64,000 bases of DNA from Rhodospirillaceae bacterium SYSU D60007 (GCA_003574685.1 QOCQ01000011.1:99234-163233), one strand, 5' to 3'; positions 17,552 through 27,092 are shown, counted from the stretch's first letter. The notes: generated from the sequence alone by a model not told the origin. Program-made: numbers and translations.

Positions 17552-18397
17552 CTAATCGAAGCCGACGCGTCGGCGGACTTCCTGCGGGGAGGCGCCTGCT
17601 TGCCGCAGGACGCGCAGCGTGAGGGACTGGTCGCGCTTGGCGAAGCGGCGACCCTGGGCGTCGGCCAGCAGGCGGTGATGGGCATAGCGCGGCGTCTCGT
17701 AACCCAGCAGCTTCTGCAGCAACGCATGCACATGGGTCGCCGGCAGCAGGTCTTCGCCGCGCGTCACCAGGGTGATCCCCTGCAGGTGATCGTCGTGGGT
17801 CACCGCCAGATGGTAGCTGGTGGGCGTATCCTTGCGCGCGATCACCACGTCGCCATAGAGGTGCGGCTGGCCCTCGATCCAGCCGAGGCGCTCCTCATGG
17901 AAGCGGTATGACCCGACAATCGCGGTCGCCCTTCCGACATCGAGCCGCAGCGCGAACTCGCGTCCCTCCTCCAGCCGGGCACGGCGTTCATCAGGCGTGA
18001 GGTGACGGCAAATGCCGGGATAGAGCGGCCCGTCCGGCCCGTGCGGCGCGCTCTGTGCGGCTGCGATCTCGCGGGCGATGTCGGCGCGGGTGCAGAAGCA
18101 GGGATAGACCACGCCCATTTCGCGCAAGCGGTGCAGCACCGCACCGTAGTCAGCGAAATGGTCCGACTGGCGGCGCACCGGGCCATCCCGGTCGACACCC
18201 AGCCACGCCAGATCCTCGATGATGGCGGCCTCGAATTGCGGCTTGCAGCGGCGGATGTCGATGTCTTCGATCCGCAGCAGGAACTGCCCGCCGGCCGCAC
18301 GGGCACGCTGCCACGCCGTCAGCGCGGAGAACGCATGCCCCAGGTGCAGATACCCGGTGGGGCTGGGCGCAAAGCGGGTGACGAGCGGCGGGTCCAT
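17552..18397 (-). CDS. gluQ: Glutamyl-Q tRNA(Asp) synthetase
   Basis: A 281-residue truncated relative of glutamyl-tRNA synthetase that lacks the anticodon-binding part. It attaches glutamate to queuosine at position 34 of tRNA(Asp). TRFAPSPTGYLHLGH holds the HIGH-type motif, FLLRIEDID the next block, and FAKRDQS replaces KMSKS. The zinc site reads C-F-C (about 100-102) with later Y-P-G-I-C. The length is usual for YadB/GluQRS. It diverges from the AlkA-like gene with about 50 bases between the start codons. Confidence 0.95.
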   Translation of the reverse strand: MDPPLVTRFAPSPTGYLHLGHAFSALTAWQRARAAGGQFLLRIEDIDIRRCKPQFEAAIIEDLAWLGVDRDGPVRRQSDHFADYGAVLHRLREMGVVYPCFCTRADIAREIAAAQSAPHGPDGPLYPGICRHLTPDERRARLEEGREFALRLDVGRATAIVGSYRFHEERLGWIEGQPHLYGDVVIARKDTPTSYHLAVTHDDHLQGITLVTRGEDLLPATHVHALLQKLLGYETPRYAHHRLLADAQGRRFAKRDQSLTLRVLRQAGASPQEVRRRVGFD

Positions 18398-18447
18398 TGA
18401 CCGAGGGCTATTAGCATCGCCCGCCCCTGCATGCTATGTCGCCCGGC

Positions 18448-19176
18448 ATGAGCATTCCGTTCCGCCTCGACGAAGGGCGCGTCCGCGAAGGCATGGATTA
18501 CCTGTGCGGGCTCGATCCGCGCTTCGCGGCGGCGCGGGCGCTCTATGGCGATCCACCCCTTCGCACCATGGATGAGGGCTTCGCCGCCCTGCTGCGCTCG
18601 ATCGTCGGCCAGCAGGTGTCGGTGTTCGCCGCGCGCAGCATCTGGGACCGCGTCGCGGTGGCCGTGAACCCGGTGACGCCGGAGAACCTGTTGCGCCTGT
18701 CTGACGAGGAGCTACGCGCCTGCGGTCTCTCCAACAACAAGGTGAAGTTCGCCCGTTCGCTGGCGCTCGATACGGTCGAGCGCCGGATTGTTTTCGAGTC
18801 GCTGGCCGGCCTCGACGACGAGACCATCGTCACGACGTTGACGCAAGCCAAGGGCATCGGCCGCTGGACCGCCGAGATCTACATGATGTTCGCGCTCGGC
18901 CGCCCGGACGTCATGCCCGCCAACGATCTTGGCCTGATCGTTGCCGCCCAGCATCTGCTGAAGCTGCGCAAGCGGCCCGAGCCGGCACGACTGCTGAAGC
19001 TCAGCAAGCCGTGGCGGCCCTGGCGCACGGTCGCGTCGCTATTCCTCTGGCATTTCCGGCGCAACATGCCTGACTTCAGCAGCAGCCCAGCTGCCCAGGC
19101 GCGCCGTGAAGCCGAGCGGCTGGCAAAGGAAGAGCGCAAGGCTGCGCGTGCCGGCCGCGCCGCTCTCGCACGCTGA
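18448..19176 (+). CDS. DNA-3-methyladenine glycosylase II-like (HhH-GPD) enzyme
   Basis: A 242-residue base-excision repair glycosylase of the AlkA/HhH-GPD group. LLRSIVGQQVSVFAA is the conserved helix block, TQAKGIGRWTAEIYMMF the helix-hairpin-helix and GPD loop, and MPANDLGL carries the catalytic Asp. WRPWRTVASLFLWHF is the usual C-terminal block. It lacks the AlkA N-terminal TATA-like domain, so it is the short form. The ATG at 18436 is an equally possible start; neither has a clear ribosome site. It heads a four-gene run to 21618. Confidence 0.9.
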   Translation: MSIPFRLDEGRVREGMDYLCGLDPRFAAARALYGDPPLRTMDEGFAALLRSIVGQQVSVFAARSIWDRVAVAVNPVTPENLLRLSDEELRACGLSNNKVKFARSLALDTVERRIVFESLAGLDDETIVTTLTQAKGIGRWTAEIYMMFALGRPDVMPANDLGLIVAAQHLLKLRKRPEPARLLKLSKPWRPWRTVASLFLWHFRRNMPDFSSSPAAQARREAERLAKEERKAARAGRAALAR

Positions 19177-19196
19177 TTTCCATTACGGGAGTTCCG

Positions 19197-19859
19197 ATGT
19201 TCGAGCTCGATGGCCCGTCGTTTCCACCTGCTTCGGGCGGCGCGCCGCGCAAGCTGATCGTGCTGCTGCACGGCTACGGCGCCGACGGCGAGGACCTGAT
19301 CGGCCTGGCGCAGCCCTTGTCGCAACTGCTGCCGGATGCAGCGTTTCACGCGCCCAATGCGCCCTACCCCTGCGAAGGCAATCCGCTGGGCTACCAGTGG
19401 TTCGGCATCTCGCAGCTTGATCCGCATCTGATGTTCGCCGGCACCCGTGGTGCGGCGCCGTTCGCCGAAGCCTTCATCGACGCGCGCCTGCAGGAATACG
19501 GCCTGACGGAAGCCGACACCGCCCTGATCGGCTTCTCGCAGGGTACGATGATGTCGCTGCATATCGGGCTGCGCCGGGCCCGGCCGGTGGCTGGTATCGT
19601 GGGCTTTTCCGGCGTGCTGGCCGGCATGGACAGCCTGAAGGAGGAGATCCGCTCCCGCCCGCCGGTGCTGCTGGTTCATGGCGATGCCGACGAGCTGATC
19701 CCGGTGGCGCTGATGGGTCGCACCGAACAGGCGCTGAGGGCATGCGGGGTGCCGGTCGAGTCGCATGTCGCGCGCGGCGTCGGGCACGGCATCGACCAGA
19801 CCGGCTTGCAGCTCTGCGCGCGGTTCCTGCTGCGCGTGCTGGGAGGACGCTCGCGATGA
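19197..19859 (+). CDS. Phospholipase/carboxylesterase family hydrolase
   Basis: A 220-residue alpha/beta hydrolase of the YpfH/acyl-protein-thioesterase type. IVLLHGYGADGEDL is the oxyanion block, GFSQGTMM the nucleophile elbow, LLVHGDADELIP the catalytic Asp site and GVGHGID the catalytic His site. GGGAG precedes the ATG. Its stop overlaps the next start as ATGA. It probably cleaves short-chain carboxylic esters in the cytoplasm. Confidence 0.9.
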   Translation: MFELDGPSFPPASGGAPRKLIVLLHGYGADGEDLIGLAQPLSQLLPDAAFHAPNAPYPCEGNPLGYQWFGISQLDPHLMFAGTRGAAPFAEAFIDARLQEYGLTEADTALIGFSQGTMMSLHIGLRRARPVAGIVGFSGVLAGMDSLKEEIRSRPPVLLVHGDADELIPVALMGRTEQALRACGVPVESHVARGVGHGIDQTGLQLCARFLLRVLGGRSR

Positions 19860-21133
19860 GCATGTCGAAGAGCCTGAAGGAAACCATCGCCCACGGCGTC
19901 GTTGTGGAAGGGATAGTCGCACCGGGATTGGAGCTGGTGGCCGATCAGTTCCTCGAGAATTTCCGCAGCCGCGGCGAGCTCGGCGCCTCGCTATGCGTCA
20001 CTGTCGGTGGCGAAACCAGGCTTGACCTGTGGGGCGGCATTGCCGACGGCAAGACTGGCCGCGCCTGGCAACGGGACACCGTCTCGATCGTGTTCTCCTG
20101 CACCAAGGGCGCGACAGCGTTGTGTGCACATGTGCTCGCCAGCCGCGGCAGGCTCGACATCGATGCACCGGTGGCCGAGGTCTGGCCCGAGTTCGCGCAG
20201 AGGGGCAAGGAGCACGTCACCACGCGCATGATGCTGGACCACTCCTCGGCCGTACCCGCCCTGCGCGAGGCCGTGAAACCGGACGGCCCCTACGACTGGC
20301 AGTACATGACGCAACGCCTGGCAGCGGAGGAGCCGTTCTGGGAGCCCGGCACCCGCAACGGCTATCACGGCTTCACCTTCGGCTGGACCGTTGGCGAGAT
20401 GGTCCGCCGCGTATCCGGCAAATCGCTGGGCGCGTTCTTCCAGGAGGAAATCGCCCGGCCGCTGGGTCTCGATTTCTGGATCGGTCTGCCGGAAGAGATC
20501 GAACCGCGCGTGGCGCCGATCGTGCCGTACGTTTATTCGGCAAAGGAGGCGCAGACACCGTTCATGACCGCCCTGGCCAAAGAGCCGAAATCGATTCCCT
20601 CGCTGTTCTATTTCAACAACGGCCGCTGGCGCACCGGCGGCGCCAATACCCGCGAGGGCCATGCCGCGGAGATCGGCGCGGCCAACGGCATCACCAACGC
20701 GCGCGGACTGGCCGGCATGTACGCGCCGCTGGCCAATGGCGGTGCGCTGAATGATGTCAGGCTGGTTGACCGGGTCACGCTGTCGCGCATGGCCGAGGTC
20801 TCGATGGCCACACACGATGACGCAACCCTGCGCATCCCCACGCGCTTTGCATTGGGCTTCATGAAATCGATGGACAACCGCCGGCGCAGCATCGCCGCGC
20901 GGCTGTGGGGCGATGCCTGCGACAGCGTCATCCTGGGATCGCCGGCCTTCGGTCATGTCGGCGCCGGCGGTTCGCTGGGCCTCGCCGATCCGGCTTGCGG
21001 CCTGTCGTTTGGCTACACAATGAACAAAATGGGGCCGGGCCTGCTGCTGAACGATCGCGGCCAGGCGCTGGTGGATGCCACCTATCGCGCTCTTGGCTAC
21101 CGTTCCAAAGATGCCGGTGTCTGGGAGACATGA
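19856..21133 (+). CDS. Beta-lactamase-related serine hydrolase (class C fold)
   Basis: A 425-residue protein of the EstB/beta-lactamase class C clan. VFSCTKG (S-x-x-K) holds the nucleophile at about residue 83, and HVGAGGS the third motif (H-x-G). A Tyr in NGYHGFTFG is the probable second-motif residue. No signal peptide is visible, unlike true periplasmic AmpC, so an esterase role is more likely than antibiotic hydrolysis. The ATG overlaps the previous stop (ATGA) and GGGAGGACG lies upstream. Confidence 0.88.
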   Translation: MSMSKSLKETIAHGVVVEGIVAPGLELVADQFLENFRSRGELGASLCVTVGGETRLDLWGGIADGKTGRAWQRDTVSIVFSCTKGATALCAHVLASRGRLDIDAPVAEVWPEFAQRGKEHVTTRMMLDHSSAVPALREAVKPDGPYDWQYMTQRLAAEEPFWEPGTRNGYHGFTFGWTVGEMVRRVSGKSLGAFFQEEIARPLGLDFWIGLPEEIEPRVAPIVPYVYSAKEAQTPFMTALAKEPKSIPSLFYFNNGRWRTGGANTREGHAAEIGAANGITNARGLAGMYAPLANGGALNDVRLVDRVTLSRMAEVSMATHDDATLRIPTRFALGFMKSMDNRRRSIAARLWGDACDSVILGSPAFGHVGAGGSLGLADPACGLSFGYTMNKMGPGLLLNDRGQALVDATYRALGYRSKDAGVWET

Positions 21134-21618
21134 GCGCGCTCACGATCCGGCCTGCCGTTGCGGCGGATCGGCCCTGGCTGATCGAAGCCATGGCCGCGAT
21201 CAATGATCACGAACGCAAGTTGCACGATTCGCGCCGTCCGGGGGCCGAGTGCGCCGAGGCCTATCTTGCACAGATCGAAGCCGCCATCGCCCGCGACGGC
21301 GGCGCGATCCTCCTCGCCTTGCGCGATGGCAAGCCGGTCGGTGTCATCGCCTTCCGCATCGCGCGCGGCGATGTCGCGGCAGAGACTGACGATTCGAACG
21401 TCGCGGGCTACGTGTCTGACCTGTTCGTCACGGACTCCGAACGCGGCAACGGTCTCGCCGGCCGGCTGCTGAGGGAAGCCGAGCGCTACTTCCGCGACGC
21501 CGGCTTGCGGCGCATGCGCATCGGCTCGCTGGCCGCCAATACCCCGGCCGTGCGCGCCTATCGCAAATTCGGCTTCGCCGACTACGAGCTCGTACTGGAG
21601 AAGCGGCTGGTCACCTGA
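21130..21618 (+). CDS. GNAT-family N-acetyltransferase
   Basis: A 162-residue acetyltransferase. VSDLFVTDSERGNGLAGRLL is the acetyl-CoA pyrophosphate loop (R/Q-x-x-G-x-G/A), and NTPAVRAYRKFGFADYELVL the C-terminal motif B with the Tyr usually acting as general acid. The ATG overlaps the previous stop as ATGA. Acceptor unknown. Confidence 0.9.
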   Translation: MSALTIRPAVAADRPWLIEAMAAINDHERKLHDSRRPGAECAEAYLAQIEAAIARDGGAILLALRDGKPVGVIAFRIARGDVAAETDDSNVAGYVSDLFVTDSERGNGLAGRLLREAERYFRDAGLRRMRIGSLAANTPAVRAYRKFGFADYELVLEKRLVT

Positions 21619-21686
21619 TCAGGCAACGCTGCACTTCCGCATGAGCGCTGGCCGCGGCGGCTGTGATCGGCTGATATGGCGGGATC

Positions 21687-22988
21687 ATGCTTGCCGTCTT
21701 CCGGCCGCTGCAGGATCGCGCCGTCGCCACGGTGTGGACGGGTCTTGCCGCCTCGACCATCGGCGAGGATCTCTTCCGTGTGGCGGTGATCTGGCTGGCC
21801 GTTGACATCGCGGGCAATCTCGCAGGACTGCTGACGGCAGCCCAGTACGCCACCATGCTGGTGGTTGGCCTGTTCAGCGGCGCGATTGCCGATCGCTGGG
21901 CGCCGGAGCGCACCATGGTGATGGTGAGCGTTCTGGCCGCCGTGGTGGTCCTGATGCCGGTCGCTATCGCCTATGGACCGGGCGTCAGCCTGTGGTCACT
22001 GACCATCGCCATTGTCGGCGTTGCCGGGCTGCGCACCTTCTTCGCGCCCGCCCTGCAATCGACCGTACCGACGCTGGTGCGCGATCGCTCGTCGCTGCAC
22101 GCCATCAACAGCCTGTTCGATGCGACGTGGCGTCTGGCACGGCTTGCCGGACCCGGTTTCGCGGCCGTCCTGGTGCAGCTCATTCCCGTTATCCATTTCC
22201 TGTCCGTCACGGCCTGCGGCTTTCTCGCGGCGGCCGCAGCCGTCTACAGCGTCCGTCACCGGTTGGCAGAGCAGGCGGCTCATCGCGCACCGGCACGCGG
22301 TGGCTGGCACGGCGCCGTTGACGGATTGACGGCAGGATTCCGCCTGTTGCACCGCGAACGCGTGACCAGCGTGCTGATCCTCAGCAACGCCGCCGTGAAC
22401 GGACCGTGGATGGTTTCGCTGATGCTGGGCGTTGCCCTGCTGGTGAAGACCCATGATCCCGTCTTTCTGGGAATCCGCGACCTCGCCGCCTATGGCCTGA
22501 TCATGGGTTCATACGGTCTGGGCGATCTCTGTGCCAATCTGGCCGTCGGCAGCGTAGTGCTGCGCCGGCCGCTGTCGACCATGTACCTGGGCTATGTCGC
22601 CATGGGCGCGGGCTTTACGCTGATCGCGCTGGCCACCTGGATCTTGCCGCCCGACGTCCTGTTGCCGGCCATGATGCTGGCCGCCGTCATCGCCGGCACC
22701 GGCGGCCCGCTGTTCTTCATCCCGCTGATCACGCGTACCCAGACGGTGTTCGAGGGTGCCGATATCGCCCGCGTGTGGCGACTGCGCCTTGCCATCATGG
22801 CGGCTTCGCAACTGCTGGCGAGCCTGGTGGCGACGTGGCTGTTCGAGGTGCTGGGCGCCACGACGACGGTTCTGGGCTGCGGCCTGCTGATCCTGCTGGC
22901 AGGCATCGCCGGTCATGTCGGTTTCAGCCGGCTGGAACACCGGCAGGCACTGGCGCCCGCGACCCTAACCGCCGCTTCAGCAGACTAG
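21687..22988 (+). CDS. MFS transporter (DHA3/enterobactin-exporter-like)
   Basis: A 433-residue inner-membrane protein with about 11-12 hydrophobic segments. The loop after the second segment reads GLFSGAIADRWAPERTMVM, a form of the MFS G-x-x-x-D-R-x-x-R motif A. LRTFFAPALQSTVPTLVRD matches the central motif of the DHA3 group, which exports siderophores or macrolides. The start at 21687 lies 68 bases after the acetyltransferase. Substrate unknown. Confidence 0.85.
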   Translation: MLAVFRPLQDRAVATVWTGLAASTIGEDLFRVAVIWLAVDIAGNLAGLLTAAQYATMLVVGLFSGAIADRWAPERTMVMVSVLAAVVVLMPVAIAYGPGVSLWSLTIAIVGVAGLRTFFAPALQSTVPTLVRDRSSLHAINSLFDATWRLARLAGPGFAAVLVQLIPVIHFLSVTACGFLAAAAAVYSVRHRLAEQAAHRAPARGGWHGAVDGLTAGFRLLHRERVTSVLILSNAAVNGPWMVSLMLGVALLVKTHDPVFLGIRDLAAYGLIMGSYGLGDLCANLAVGSVVLRRPLSTMYLGYVAMGAGFTLIALATWILPPDVLLPAMMLAAVIAGTGGPLFFIPLITRTQTVFEGADIARVWRLRLAIMAASQLLASLVATWLFEVLGATTTVLGCGLLILLAGIAGHVGFSRLEHRQALAPATLTAASAD

Positions 22989-23080
22989 ACCGGCTTGCCT
23001 GCCCTTGCGCGAGCAACGGAAACAGCGTAGGGAGCGTAAAATACACAGCGTTACCCTAAAACGTTGAATGCGAGGCGGCA

Positions 23081-24505
23081 GTGGCCAGGGCGTTTCCGAC
23101 CGACAATCCTTTCCTGAAGGGCTATTTCGCGCCGCTGCACATGGAGTGCGACGCGCCGCACCTGCCGGTCACCGGCGAGATCCCGCAGGCGCTCTGCGGT
23201 TCGCTCTATCGTAACGGCCCCAACCCGCAGTTCGCGCCGCGTGGGCCCTACCACTGGTTCAGTGGCGACGGCATGGTGCATGCCTTTCACATCCGCAATG
23301 GCCGCGTCGCGTACCTGAACCGCTGGGTGCGCACGCCCAAGTGGCAGCTCGAGCACGACGAGGGCGAGGGACTGTCCGGCGCGTTCGGCAACCCGCGCTA
23401 CAGCGATCCGCGCATCGTGGCCCTGAACTCCACGACCGCGAACACCAACATCGTCTGGCATGCGGGCAAGCTGCTGGCGCTGGAAGAGGCGCACGCGCCC
23501 TGGGAGATAGATCCCGTGACGCTGGCTTCCCGCGGCTGCCACGATTTCGGCGGCAGGATTCAGGGACCGGTGACGGCACATCCCAAGATCGACCCGGTCA
23601 CCGGAGAAATGGTGCAGTTCGGCTATGCCGCGCGCGGCCGCTTCACGCCCGATCTCACCTACCAGGTCGTCGCCGCCGATGGCCGCATGACGCGCTGCGA
23701 TTTCTTTCAGGCGCCCTATTCCAGCATGGTGCACGACTTCGTCGTGACCCGCCGGCATGTGATCTTTCCGATCTTCCCGCTGACCGGATCGATGGAACGG
23801 GCCATGAAGGGCGGTCCGCCCTTCGCATGGGAGCCGGACAAGGGCAGCCATATCGGCGTCCTGAAGCGTGACGGCGACGTGAGCCGCGACATCCGCTGGT
23901 TCCGTGGCGAGGCCTGCTACGTCTTCCACCCCATGAACGCCTTCGACACCGATGACGGCAAGGTCGTCTGCGACATGATGAAGTACGCCGTCGCGCCGCT
24001 CTTTCCCAGGCCGGACGGGTCACTCGCCAGTGCGATCCCGCCCACGGCCACGCTGGTCCGCTGGACCTTCGACCTGGAGGGCAATACCGACAGCTTCAGG
24101 GAAGAGGCGCTCGACGATCACGTCGGCGAGTTCCCCCGGCTGGACGAGCGCTTCGCAATGTCGCCCTATCGTCATGGCTATATCCAGGGCGGTGTGGTGA
24201 CCGACCCGGAGAATCCGCGCGCTGCCCGCAACGGCATCGTTCACATCGAACTGGACAGCGGTCGCAGCCGTCTCTGGGATCCCGGCTCTGGCGACGTTGC
24301 CAGCGAGCCGGTGTTCGTGCCCCGCAGCGCACATGCCGAGGAAGGCGATGGCTGGCTGTTGACCGTGGTCTACCGGGGCAGCGAGAACCGCAGTGATCTC
24401 GCCATCCTTGACGCCACCGACATCGAGGCTGGGCCGGTCGCCCTGGCGCATCTCTCGCACCGGGTGCCTGCCGGCTTCCACGGCAACTGGCGGCCGGCGG
24501 CATGA
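23081..24505 (+). CDS. Carotenoid cleavage oxygenase family protein
   Basis: A 474-residue seven-blade propeller dioxygenase starting with GTG at 23081. The four Fe(II)-binding histidines are in place: H167 (TAHPKID), H218 (MVHDFVVT), H283 (VFHPMNAF) and H467 (GFHGNW). YRNGPNPQF near residue 43 is the family N-terminal signature. Enzymes of this family split carotenoids, apocarotenals or lignin-derived stilbenes. No carotenoid biosynthesis gene is in the window, so a stilbene or apocarotenoid substrate is as likely as a carotenoid. A TAAAAT lies at 23037-23042, but no good -35 box accompanies it. Confidence 0.93.
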   Translation: MARAFPTDNPFLKGYFAPLHMECDAPHLPVTGEIPQALCGSLYRNGPNPQFAPRGPYHWFSGDGMVHAFHIRNGRVAYLNRWVRTPKWQLEHDEGEGLSGAFGNPRYSDPRIVALNSTTANTNIVWHAGKLLALEEAHAPWEIDPVTLASRGCHDFGGRIQGPVTAHPKIDPVTGEMVQFGYAARGRFTPDLTYQVVAADGRMTRCDFFQAPYSSMVHDFVVTRRHVIFPIFPLTGSMERAMKGGPPFAWEPDKGSHIGVLKRDGDVSRDIRWFRGEACYVFHPMNAFDTDDGKVVCDMMKYAVAPLFPRPDGSLASAIPPTATLVRWTFDLEGNTDSFREEALDDHVGEFPRLDERFAMSPYRHGYIQGGVVTDPENPRAARNGIVHIELDSGRSRLWDPGSGDVASEPVFVPRSAHAEEGDGWLLTVVYRGSENRSDLAILDATDIEAGPVALAHLSHRVPAGFHGNWRPAA

Positions 24506-24624
24506 TTCCGCATACCGGTGCGGCCGCGTCGCATAGCGGTTCGTGATTCGCATCAGGCTACGGCGCGTGCGCGTTCCGCAGTAAACCATCGTCCACTACC
24601 CTCCTCGCAGGAGAACGCAAACCC

Positions 24625-25620
24625 ATGGCCCTGCCCGCCCAGCTTCGCGGCAAGCTGCGCATCCCCGTTGTGGGTGCGCCGCTCTTCATCGTGTCCAACC
24701 CCGATCTCGTCATCGCGCAATGCAAGGCGGGAATCATCGGCTCGTTCCCGGCGCTCAATGCCCGGCCCGCACCGGTCCTGGAGGACTGGCTCAAGCGGAT
24801 CACCAGCGAGCTCGCCGAGTACCAGGACAAGAACCCGCAGACGATCGTGGCGCCGTTCGCGGTCAACCAGATCGTGCACAGCTCCAATGACCGCCTGCAG
24901 CACGACGTCGAGCTATGTGCGAAATACAAGGTGCCGGTCCAGATCACGTCGCTGCGCGCGCCTGACGACGTCGTGAAGTCAGCGCACAGCTATGGCGGCC
25001 TGGTGTTCCATGACGTCATCAACATCAAGCATGCCAGGCGCGCCCTGCAGGCCGGCGTCGATGGCCTGATCCTGGTGTGCGCGGGCGCCGGTGGTCACGC
25101 GGGCCGACTGTCACCGTTTGCGCTCGTGCCGGAAGTGCGCCAGTTCTACGACGGCTGCCTGCTGCTCTCGGGCTCGATCGCCAACGGTGCGTCCGTTCTG
25201 GCCGCCCAGGCGCTCGGCGCCGACCTCGCCTATATCGGCACGCGCTTCATCGCCACCCGGGAAGCGAACGCTTCCGAGGCCAACAAGCAGTGCATCATTC
25301 AGAGCACCGGCGAGGAGATCGTCTACACCAATCTCTTCACCGGCGTGCATGGCAACTATCTGAGCCGCAGCGTGGCGGCCGCCGGGCTGGACCCCGAGAA
25401 CCTGCCCGAAGCCGACAAGTCGAAGATGAATTTCGGCTCGGGCGGCAACACCAAGGCCAAGGCGTGGCGCGACATCTGGGGCGCAGGCCAGGGTGTCGGC
25501 CAGATCACCGATGCGCCGCCGGCGGTCGAGGTCGTTGACCGTCTGGCACGCGAATACGAACAGGCACGCGCGGCCCTCGTTGCCGAGCAGCCGGTGCCCA
25601 CGCGGCTGGCAGCGGAGTAG
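24625..25620 (+). CDS. Nitronate monooxygenase (NMO / 2-nitropropane dioxygenase family)
   Basis: A 331-residue FMN TIM-barrel enzyme. VGAPLFIVSNPDLV opens the barrel, VCAGAGGHAGRLSPFALVPE is the FMN-phosphate loop with the catalytic-region His, and ALGADLAYIGTRFIATREA the conserved C-terminal block. It oxidises alkyl nitronates such as propionate-3-nitronate. AGGAGAACG lies upstream of the ATG. It is transcribed in the same direction as the carotenoid oxygenase, with 119 bases between. Confidence 0.92.
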   Translation: MALPAQLRGKLRIPVVGAPLFIVSNPDLVIAQCKAGIIGSFPALNARPAPVLEDWLKRITSELAEYQDKNPQTIVAPFAVNQIVHSSNDRLQHDVELCAKYKVPVQITSLRAPDDVVKSAHSYGGLVFHDVINIKHARRALQAGVDGLILVCAGAGGHAGRLSPFALVPEVRQFYDGCLLLSGSIANGASVLAAQALGADLAYIGTRFIATREANASEANKQCIIQSTGEEIVYTNLFTGVHGNYLSRSVAAAGLDPENLPEADKSKMNFGSGGNTKAKAWRDIWGAGQGVGQITDAPPAVEVVDRLAREYEQARAALVAEQPVPTRLAAE

Positions 25621-25778
25621 TGACCCCAACGCGACAATGGCGTGACGATGGCATGAATCCATCTATCCGCATGCCTGCGGACAAAATCTAGACGTTGTGT
25701 TTTGCGCGGGATTTGGCACTATCCGCGCCATGCCGAACGAAGCGATATACGCGCGATGGGTTGCGCGGAGTACGTTCG

Positions 25779-26342
25779 ATGATGCCAGCGCCTGAGGCTT
25801 GCCCGGCGCTGGTCTTGAACGCCGATTTTCGGCCGCTCTCGTATTTCCCCCTGTCGCTGTGGTCGTGGCAGGATGCCGTAAAGGCGGTGTTTCTCGACCG
25901 GGTCAGCGTCGTGGCCGAGTACGACCGTCCGATCCGCAGCCCCAGCCTGACCATGAACCTGCCCAGCGTGATTGCGCTGAAGGAATACGTGCAGGCCGAC
26001 CGGCGGCCGGCTTTCACGCGGTTCAACGTGTTCCTGCGCGACAGCTTCTCCTGTCAGTACTGCGGCGATGATTTCCCCGCGCACGATCTCACGTTCGACC
26101 ATGTGGTGCCGCGTTCCAGAGGCGGACGCACGGTCTGGCGCAATGTCGTGACCGCGTGCAGCCCGTGCAACCTGCTGAAGGGCAACCGCCTGCCACACCA
26201 GGCGCACATGCATCCCCTCCGGATGCCCTACGAGCCGTCTGCGATGGAGCTGCAGGAGAACGGGCGTGCCTTTCCGCCCAACTACCTGCACGAAAGCTGG
26301 CGCGATTACCTCTACTGGGATACCGAGCTCGATCCGGTCTAG
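25779..26342 (+). CDS. HNH endonuclease
   Basis: A 187-residue nuclease starting MMPAPEACPALVLNADFRPL. A zinc-binding C-x-x-C (SCQYCGDD), the LTFDHVVPRSRGG core with the metal-binding His, and WRNVVTACSPCN (Asn plus the second C-x-x-C) form a complete HNH fold. The N-terminal ALVLNADFRPLSYFPLSLWSW motif is shared by a widespread chromosomal HNH family. GGAG lies eight bases before the ATG; an earlier start at 25695 has no such site. No intron, phage or restriction gene is adjacent, so a housekeeping role is likely. Confidence 0.92.
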   Translation: MMPAPEACPALVLNADFRPLSYFPLSLWSWQDAVKAVFLDRVSVVAEYDRPIRSPSLTMNLPSVIALKEYVQADRRPAFTRFNVFLRDSFSCQYCGDDFPAHDLTFDHVVPRSRGGRTVWRNVVTACSPCNLLKGNRLPHQAHMHPLRMPYEPSAMELQENGRAFPPNYLHESWRDYLYWDTELDPV

Positions 26343-26355
26343 GCGTGAGGCCGGG

Positions 26356-27000
26356 TCAGCTCCGGCTGTTCCGGCGCGCCCACTCGCCGAGATAAGCCAG
26401 GCACGCCTCGAGTGTCGTGACGTCCACATAGCGGCGGCCGATGTCCCGCAGGTTGTCGTGGTGCGGACCTTCCTCGATGTCGCCGACACAGTCCTCGGGC
26501 ACCAGCGTACGGAAGCGATGGCTGAAGCTGTCGATGGCGGTCGCCCGGATGCAGCCGCTGGTGTTGCAGCCGGTCACGATCACCGTGTCGACCCGCTCCT
26601 TGGCGAAGTAGCTGGCCACGCCGGTGTCGAAGAAGATCGACGGGCCCTTCTTGCACACGACGAGGTCATAGCCGGGCTCGTGGATCCGCTCGTCGAGCGC
26701 CGTGCTGGGATGGCTGTGCAGGAACGTCTCGCGCACGGCCGTAATCTTCCAGTACGGCATCTCGCGCTCGTTCATGTAGGCGGTGTTGCAGACGGACACC
26801 GGCACGCCATGACGGCGGGCGACCTGCAGCAGCTTCGCCGTATTCTCGACCGCGCGCGCCACCAGCGGCGCGCCGCCCAAGGGATATTGCGGATCAGTAA
26901 AGCCTTTCTGGAAATCGACCACGACGATTCCCGGCTTCTCGCCGGTGCCAACCGCAATTTCGCCGTAGCTGCGCCGCTGATAGTCGTCGGTTGTCGCCAT
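26356..27000 (-). CDS. Isochorismatase-like hydrolase (N-carbamoylsarcosine amidase type)
   Basis: A 214-residue cysteine hydrolase. GIVVVDFQKGFTDPQYPLG bears the catalytic Asp, VCKKGPSIFFDT the Lys, and VTGCNTSGCIRATA the nucleophilic Cys. The T-G-C-x-T-S-G-C-(I/V)-R-A-T pattern is typical of N-carbamoylsarcosine amidohydrolase and maleamate amidohydrolase, so an amide substrate is likely. It diverges from the Nudix gene and converges on the HNH gene with 13 bases between. Confidence 0.9.
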   Translation of the reverse strand: MATTDDYQRRSYGEIAVGTGEKPGIVVVDFQKGFTDPQYPLGGAPLVARAVENTAKLLQVARRHGVPVSVCNTAYMNEREMPYWKITAVRETFLHSHPSTALDERIHEPGYDLVVCKKGPSIFFDTGVASYFAKERVDTVIVTGCNTSGCIRATAIDSFSHRFRTLVPEDCVGDIEEGPHHDNLRDIGRRYVDVTTLEACLAYLGEWARRNSRS

Positions 27001-27092
27001 GATGCCCGCCCTTCGTGCCGCCTGCCGGCCGCGCTAGGATGAGCGAAGCATGGCAAGGCTGCAACCCGCGGCCAGTTGCATCACGGAAGCCG

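Noticed and set aside
19856..21133. Antibiotic beta-lactamase
   Set aside because: It lacks a signal peptide and a canonical Y-x-N motif, and it is embedded in an operon of esterase and acetyltransferase genes, so it is described as a related serine hydrolase.
25779..26342. HNH gene as part of a mobile intron or restriction system
   Set aside because: No methylase, intron boundary or phage gene is adjacent; the gene has the full form of a common chromosomal family.
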